In this document: piece after piece, positions 5,859 to 7,973 of the stretch
Numbering within the stretch: position 1 is the first letter of the stretch
Layout: each line of letters starts with the position of its first letter
Assembly: GCA_037147235.1 (NCBI GenBank)
Contig: JBAWVO010000296.1
Location: 1-7,973, forward strand
Length of the DNA: 7,973 nucleotides
DNA from: JANXQG01 sp037147235
GTDB lineage: Bacteria > Planctomycetota > Planctomycetia > Pirellulales > Thermoguttaceae
Reading direction: 5' to 3'
Notes under the pieces: generated by a model
The model's input: the letters and a program-made list of their open reading frames with translations, nothing else
What the model was told of the DNA's origin: nothing
The model's database searches: none
Made by a program: the position numbers and the translations under genes

Positions 5859-6821
5859 CTATTCCTTGTCCGGCTCTAGTTGCGACAGCCTGACCTTGAT
5901 CCGCTTCCGAGAACGTGCAATCGCGGACCTCACACCAGGATCGTTTTCGTGTCGGGCCATCGCGCAAAGGTACGAATCTACGTCGAAGAGACTCCTGCCC
6001 CCGACGTTGGCGAGCGCCTCCGCGGCGTGCTGCCGCACGCGAGGGTCTTCGTGCCACGACAAAATCGGCTCCAAGCGGCTCCGCAGCCCATCGCACCAGG
6101 ATGTATCCTGTGCAATGCCCTCGCCAGCGGCGTTACGGACGATCTCGGAGCAATCATTCGTGGCCCCCAGCAACAGGGGTACCAATTCCTCGCAATACCC
6201 CATGCGGGAGACGCATTCCGCGACGGCACACCGCAGCTCTGCAGAAGGGTCGCACATCATAATTGTGGCTTCCTCGATGAACTCATGGCACAGACCCGAG
6301 TTATCCGCGATGGCGTTGATCACGATGGCGTTGAGGCCAGGCTGATCTGACTCGCGGCACAGCGGTATGCCGTCATCCGAATTGAGCTCCAGGGAGTGGA
6401 TTACCTCCAAGGCGTTACGCCATAGGGACGAATCCGCATGGACAGCGTCAAGGATCGCGTCAGCGATCGGAGCACCGTCGTATTCACCATTTTCGTCGAC
6501 ATGCGCGGAAATGGCCTCGGTGTCCCCACAGGCCAACTGGTCCATCATGGACTTCAACCGCCGCTCGCTCTGCTGGCGAGGGCTTAACTTTCGACTAGAC
6601 ATAGTAGACAGTCCTTCCTTAGAAACCACTGGAAGCCTCAGATCGTGGATCTGAAGACCTTCCACATCATGGCGGCCTTCCCGATCTGGTGACCGGGAAA
6701 ACGCACCGTTGGTGCTCACGACGAAGTTGTCGTGAGCACCTGATGGGCTCGATCCCAACGCCACGCTGGCGAAGGGGTTGCCCATTTGCTGCTGAAAATT
6801 ACGCAGGCTATTTGCCATCAC
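5859..6821 (-). CDS. HEAT-repeat protein with an unrecognised N-terminal extension
   Basis: The full frame gives 320 residues. Residues about 190-310 form tandem HEAT-type helical pairs: DPSAELRCAVAECVSRMG, then SEIVRNAAGEGIAQDTS, then DPRVRQHAAEALANVG, then DPGVRSAIARSRKRI, each with the DP/VR...A..L pattern. Residues 74-190 are helical and probably continue the solenoid. HEAT solenoids bind proteins or nucleic acids; some, such as AlkD, are DNA glycosylases, but I see nothing specific enough to claim that. Two starts are possible. ATG 6821 (or 6818) has AAGGAGA about ten bases upstream; ATG 6602 has AAGGAAGGA nine bases upstream and would remove 73 residues of unknown, Ser/Gly/Asn-rich sequence. 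I kept the longer form because the codons there look used (many end in C or G). It is the first gene after the -24/-12 promoter at 6889-6904. Confidence 0.75.
   Translation of the reverse strand: MMANSLRNFQQQMGNPFASVALGSSPSGAHDNFVVSTNGAFSRSPDREGRHDVEGLQIHDLRLPVVSKEGLSTMSSRKLSPRQQSERRLKSMMDQLACGDTEAISAHVDENGEYDGAPIADAILDAVHADSSLWRNALEVIHSLELNSDDGIPLCRESDQPGLNAIVINAIADNSGLCHEFIEEATIMMCDPSAELRCAVAECVSRMGYCEELVPLLLGATNDCSEIVRNAAGEGIAQDTSWCDGLRSRLEPILSWHEDPRVRQHAAEALANVGGRSLFDVDSYLCAMARHENDPGVRSAIARSRKRIKVRLSQLEPDKE
6711..6740. repeat. Perfect 12-bp inverted repeat near the start of the HEAT gene
   Basis: GGTGCTCACGAC (6711-6722) and GTCGTGAGCACC (6729-6740) are perfectly complementary around a 6-base loop. 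In the operon mRNA this would be a very stable hairpin about 140 bases after the predicted start. Two smaller palindromes follow downstream in the mRNA: TTCCCG/CGGGAA (6678-6699) and CAGATC-GTG-GATCTG (6639-6653). The repeat lies within the first 40 codons of the longer HEAT-gene frame, or in a 5' leader if translation starts at 6602. No T-run follows on the minus strand. Confidence 0.7.
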
Positions 6822-6888
6822 TAGATCTTCTCCTTGAGCTTAATGACATGAACTCGATTCAACGTGAACCGAAGTGCGGGCTTCTGTA

Positions 6889-6904
6889 AGCAAACACTGT
6901 GCCA
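6889..6904 (-). promoter_or_regulatory. Sigma-54 (-24/-12) promoter of the HEAT/radical SAM/DUF488 operon
   Basis: On the minus strand the sequence is TGGCAC, five bases, TTGCT. The GG of the -24 element (6902-6903) and the GC of the -12 element (6890-6891) are exactly 10 bp apart, the invariant spacing of sigma-54 promoters, and flanking positions match the TGGCAC...TTGCW consensus. The predicted start of transcription is near 6878, about 57 bases before the ATG at 6821. A sigma-54-type activator gene lies just upstream in the same direction, with phased palindromes between them. There is no competing good sigma-70 promoter that I can see in front of the HEAT gene. Confidence 0.75.
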
Positions 6905-7021
6905 AGCTATTAACAATCCATCGAACACGTTTACTGGCAATGGGTTGTGCCATTAGCAGCTAGATCGCAACTGCAGGGCATCCCCAGAATTGGCCGGTTT
7001 TTCAAGAGAAGAGGGCGGATT

Positions 7022-7133
7022 GGAAATTCGCACAGCGGTTTTTACCGCAGATTGGAAAGACTTTCTCGCGACATGGAAAGACTTTCCGGCTTAATGGCGT
7101 TCCGTGGAAAGAAGAAACGCCCTTGCGGAAAGA
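7022..7133. promoter_or_regulatory. Helically phased GGAAAG repeats, likely enhancer (UAS) of the sigma-54 promoter
   Basis: The word GGAAA starts at 7022, 7054, 7075, 7106 and 7127, with steps of 32, 21, 31 and 21 bp, all close to whole helical turns. The copies at 7054 and 7075 extend to GGAAAGACTTTC; the second is a perfect 13-bp palindrome GGAAAGACTTTCC (7075-7087). They lie about 145-250 bp upstream of the predicted start of the -24/-12 promoter, a usual enhancer distance for sigma-54 activators. The 324-bp region 6822-7145 contains no supported gene; besides these repeats and the promoter it has a GCGGT/ACCGC hairpin at 7035-7048 and a GGCGTT/AACGCC pair at 7096-7121. Binding by the neighbouring activator is inferred. 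Confidence 0.6.
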
Positions 7134-7145
7134 GTGACGCCGTTC

Positions 7146-7817
7146 CTAATCGTGCGTCGTAAAGTTAATATCAAGCGATGTGAGACGCTTCGATACTTCG
7201 CTTTGACTGATCCTAAGAAACTCCGCGAGCCGCTTTTGTAAGCCTTGGCCTCTTCGTAGTCCTTGCGATTCAAAGGTCTGCACCAGAAACTGCATGACCT
7301 CCCGTTCTGCGTCGGTTTCGGGCATTTCTCGAACCGCGTCAATTACTGACATATCGACCAACTCAAGATGTTCAACACGCAGTTTAACTGGCGGCTTACC
7401 GGCCAGGGCCGTTGCTTTCTTGAGAACATTTTCCAATTCACGGACGTTCCCTGGCCAGTTATGCCGCAGCAGGGCAAGCAGGAACTGCGACTCCTGCTTA
7501 TAGCCTTTGCACCATTTCTCAACAAAGAGAACGATGTCCTCGTTTCGCTCAACCAATGGGGGCACCTCAATGATCCACTCCCGCAACCGAGCCAGTAGGT
7601 CATGCTCTATCGCCAGTTTAGAAAGAGGTTTGTTCGAGGCAAAGATCATGCGCACCTCGGATTTGACCCAGGTTGGCCCCCCGTGTGCCTGAGAAATCTC
7701 CATGCCGTCAATCACCTGAAGAAGAAACTGCTGGAACCAGGTTTCCGTGCCGTGTAGTTCATCGACGAATATATACTGCCCGTGATTGGGATTGTCCCAT
7801 CTGAAGATTTTTCGCAT
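7146..7817 (-). CDS. Sigma-54-dependent transcriptional activator (bEBP), ATPase domain incomplete
   Basis: The 223-residue frame holds the second half of a sigma-54-interaction AAA+ domain: Walker B YIFVDE (15-20), then a Gln-rich helix with LLQVIDG, sensor I IFASN (58-62), the Arg-finger region LLARLREW (74-81), the VPPLVERNEDI block (85-95), and WPGNVRELENVLKKA (121-135) with sensor II. The C-terminus (188-216, LAEFLRISQSEVSKRL) is a helix-turn-helix that should bind DNA. Missing are Walker A and the GAFTGA loop that contacts sigma-54, which should precede Walker B by tens of residues. Upstream the frame meets a TGA at 7881-7883. Another frame, from a GTG at 7912, encodes CRELNREHPLSPCNQN, loosely like the region after Walker A, so one or two frame breaks are possible. 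It is either a damaged gene, a sequence error or a divergent activator. It lies just upstream of the -24/-12 promoter it would serve. Confidence 0.65.
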   Translation of the reverse strand: MRKIFRWDNPNHGQYIFVDELHGTETWFQQFLLQVIDGMEISQAHGGPTWVKSEVRMIFASNKPLSKLAIEHDLLARLREWIIEVPPLVERNEDIVLFVEKWCKGYKQESQFLLALLRHNWPGNVRELENVLKKATALAGKPPVKLRVEHLELVDMSVIDAVREMPETDAEREVMQFLVQTFESQGLRRGQGLQKRLAEFLRISQSEVSKRLTSLDINFTTHD

Positions 7818-7908
7818 ACTCCCCTCGGACCACCAAGGACGTTTTGGTTGCAGGGAGACAAGGGATGCTCTCGATTCAATTCACGGCAGAAGACAAGCAG
7901 GCATTGGA

Positions 7909-7973
7909 TCACGGACGATTGTGAGCGTACTCCACCACCATGCCCGCATCGACCGTCGCGGCGGCATTTCCGG
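7909..7973 (-). CDS. 3' end of an unidentified coding frame at the right edge
   Basis: From the window edge a frame runs about 20 codons to TGA at 7909-7911, ending in MVVEYAHNRP. Its codons are mostly C- or G-ending, as in the real genes here. The stop overlaps a GTG in the frame that continues toward the activator gene (GTGA overlap at 7909-7912). It may be the end of a separate gene translationally coupled to the activator, or an N-terminal part of the activator itself separated by a frameshift. It is too short to identify. Confidence 0.3.
   Translation of the reverse strand, partial: GNAAATVDAGMVVEYAHNRP

Noticed and set aside
5866..6350. Long plus-strand frames over the HEAT gene
   Set aside because: They overlap one another in different frames on the antisense strand of a GC-rich gene and show no domain or start signal.
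6935..6952. Second sigma-54-like site on the minus strand, TGGCAC...TTGCC, overlapping a TGGCA/TGCCA inverted repeat
   Set aside because: The GG and GC are 11 bp apart rather than 10, and the site at 6889-6904 has the correct spacing and lies closer to the gene. It may be a decoy or a binding site.
7035..7048. GCGGT/ACCGC hairpin as terminator of the activator gene
   Set aside because: The stem is only five base pairs and no T-run follows on the minus strand.
7022..7133. GGAAAG repeats as a CRISPR array or iteron origin
   Set aside because: The repeats are far too short and irregular for CRISPR, and no replication gene is adjacent; placement between a sigma-54 activator and promoter explains them better.

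Overview
The window looks like chromosomal or accessory DNA of a planctomycete. The evidence is circumstantial: a palindromic repeat at 3611-3670 whose translation gives the SPKRKRG-type peptide common in planctomycete genomes, a decayed sialate O-acetylesterase 3' end of the planctomycete type, a second GC-rich hairpin repeat at 5814-5833, and moderately GC-rich coding DNA. No rRNA, tRNA, CRISPR array, integrase or transposase was seen. All intact genes lie on the minus strand, so the window reads from right to left.

Right part (7973 to 4124). A sigma-54-type activator ORF (7146-7817) is followed by a 324-bp intergenic region. That region holds a near-consensus -24/-12 promoter on the minus strand (6889-6904) and, 145-250 bp upstream of its predicted start, GGAAAG repeats spaced by multiples of the helical turn, two of them forming a GAAAGACTTTC palindrome. 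Downstream come three co-directional genes: a HEAT-repeat protein (5859-6821), an SPL-like radical SAM protein (4666-5748) and a DUF488 protein (4124-4627). This is the layout of a dedicated sigma-54 activator driving its neighbouring operon, as in RtcR/rtcBA, but with a gene content I do not recognise as a described system. The activator reading frame lacks the Walker A and GAFTGA parts of its ATPase, so it is frameshifted, decayed or very unusual.

Middle (4123 to about 3575). This is scar-like DNA: a frameshifted 3' remnant of a sialate O-acetylesterase gene on the plus strand, a promoter-like sequence, and a 23-bp-arm inverted repeat. A 28-nt stretch here closely matches a stretch inside the sigma-54 activator gene.

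Left part (3572 to 1). A replication-type module of a mobile element: an XRE-family repressor (2651-3514) with its own sigma-70-like promoter flanked by twin 10-bp operator-like repeats, then a DnaB-like RecA-fold ATPase/helicase (818-2419), a protein with weak resemblance to plasmid RepA-type winged-helix initiators (48-803), and the first codons of another gene running off the left edge. The repressor probably controls itself and perhaps the two downstream genes.
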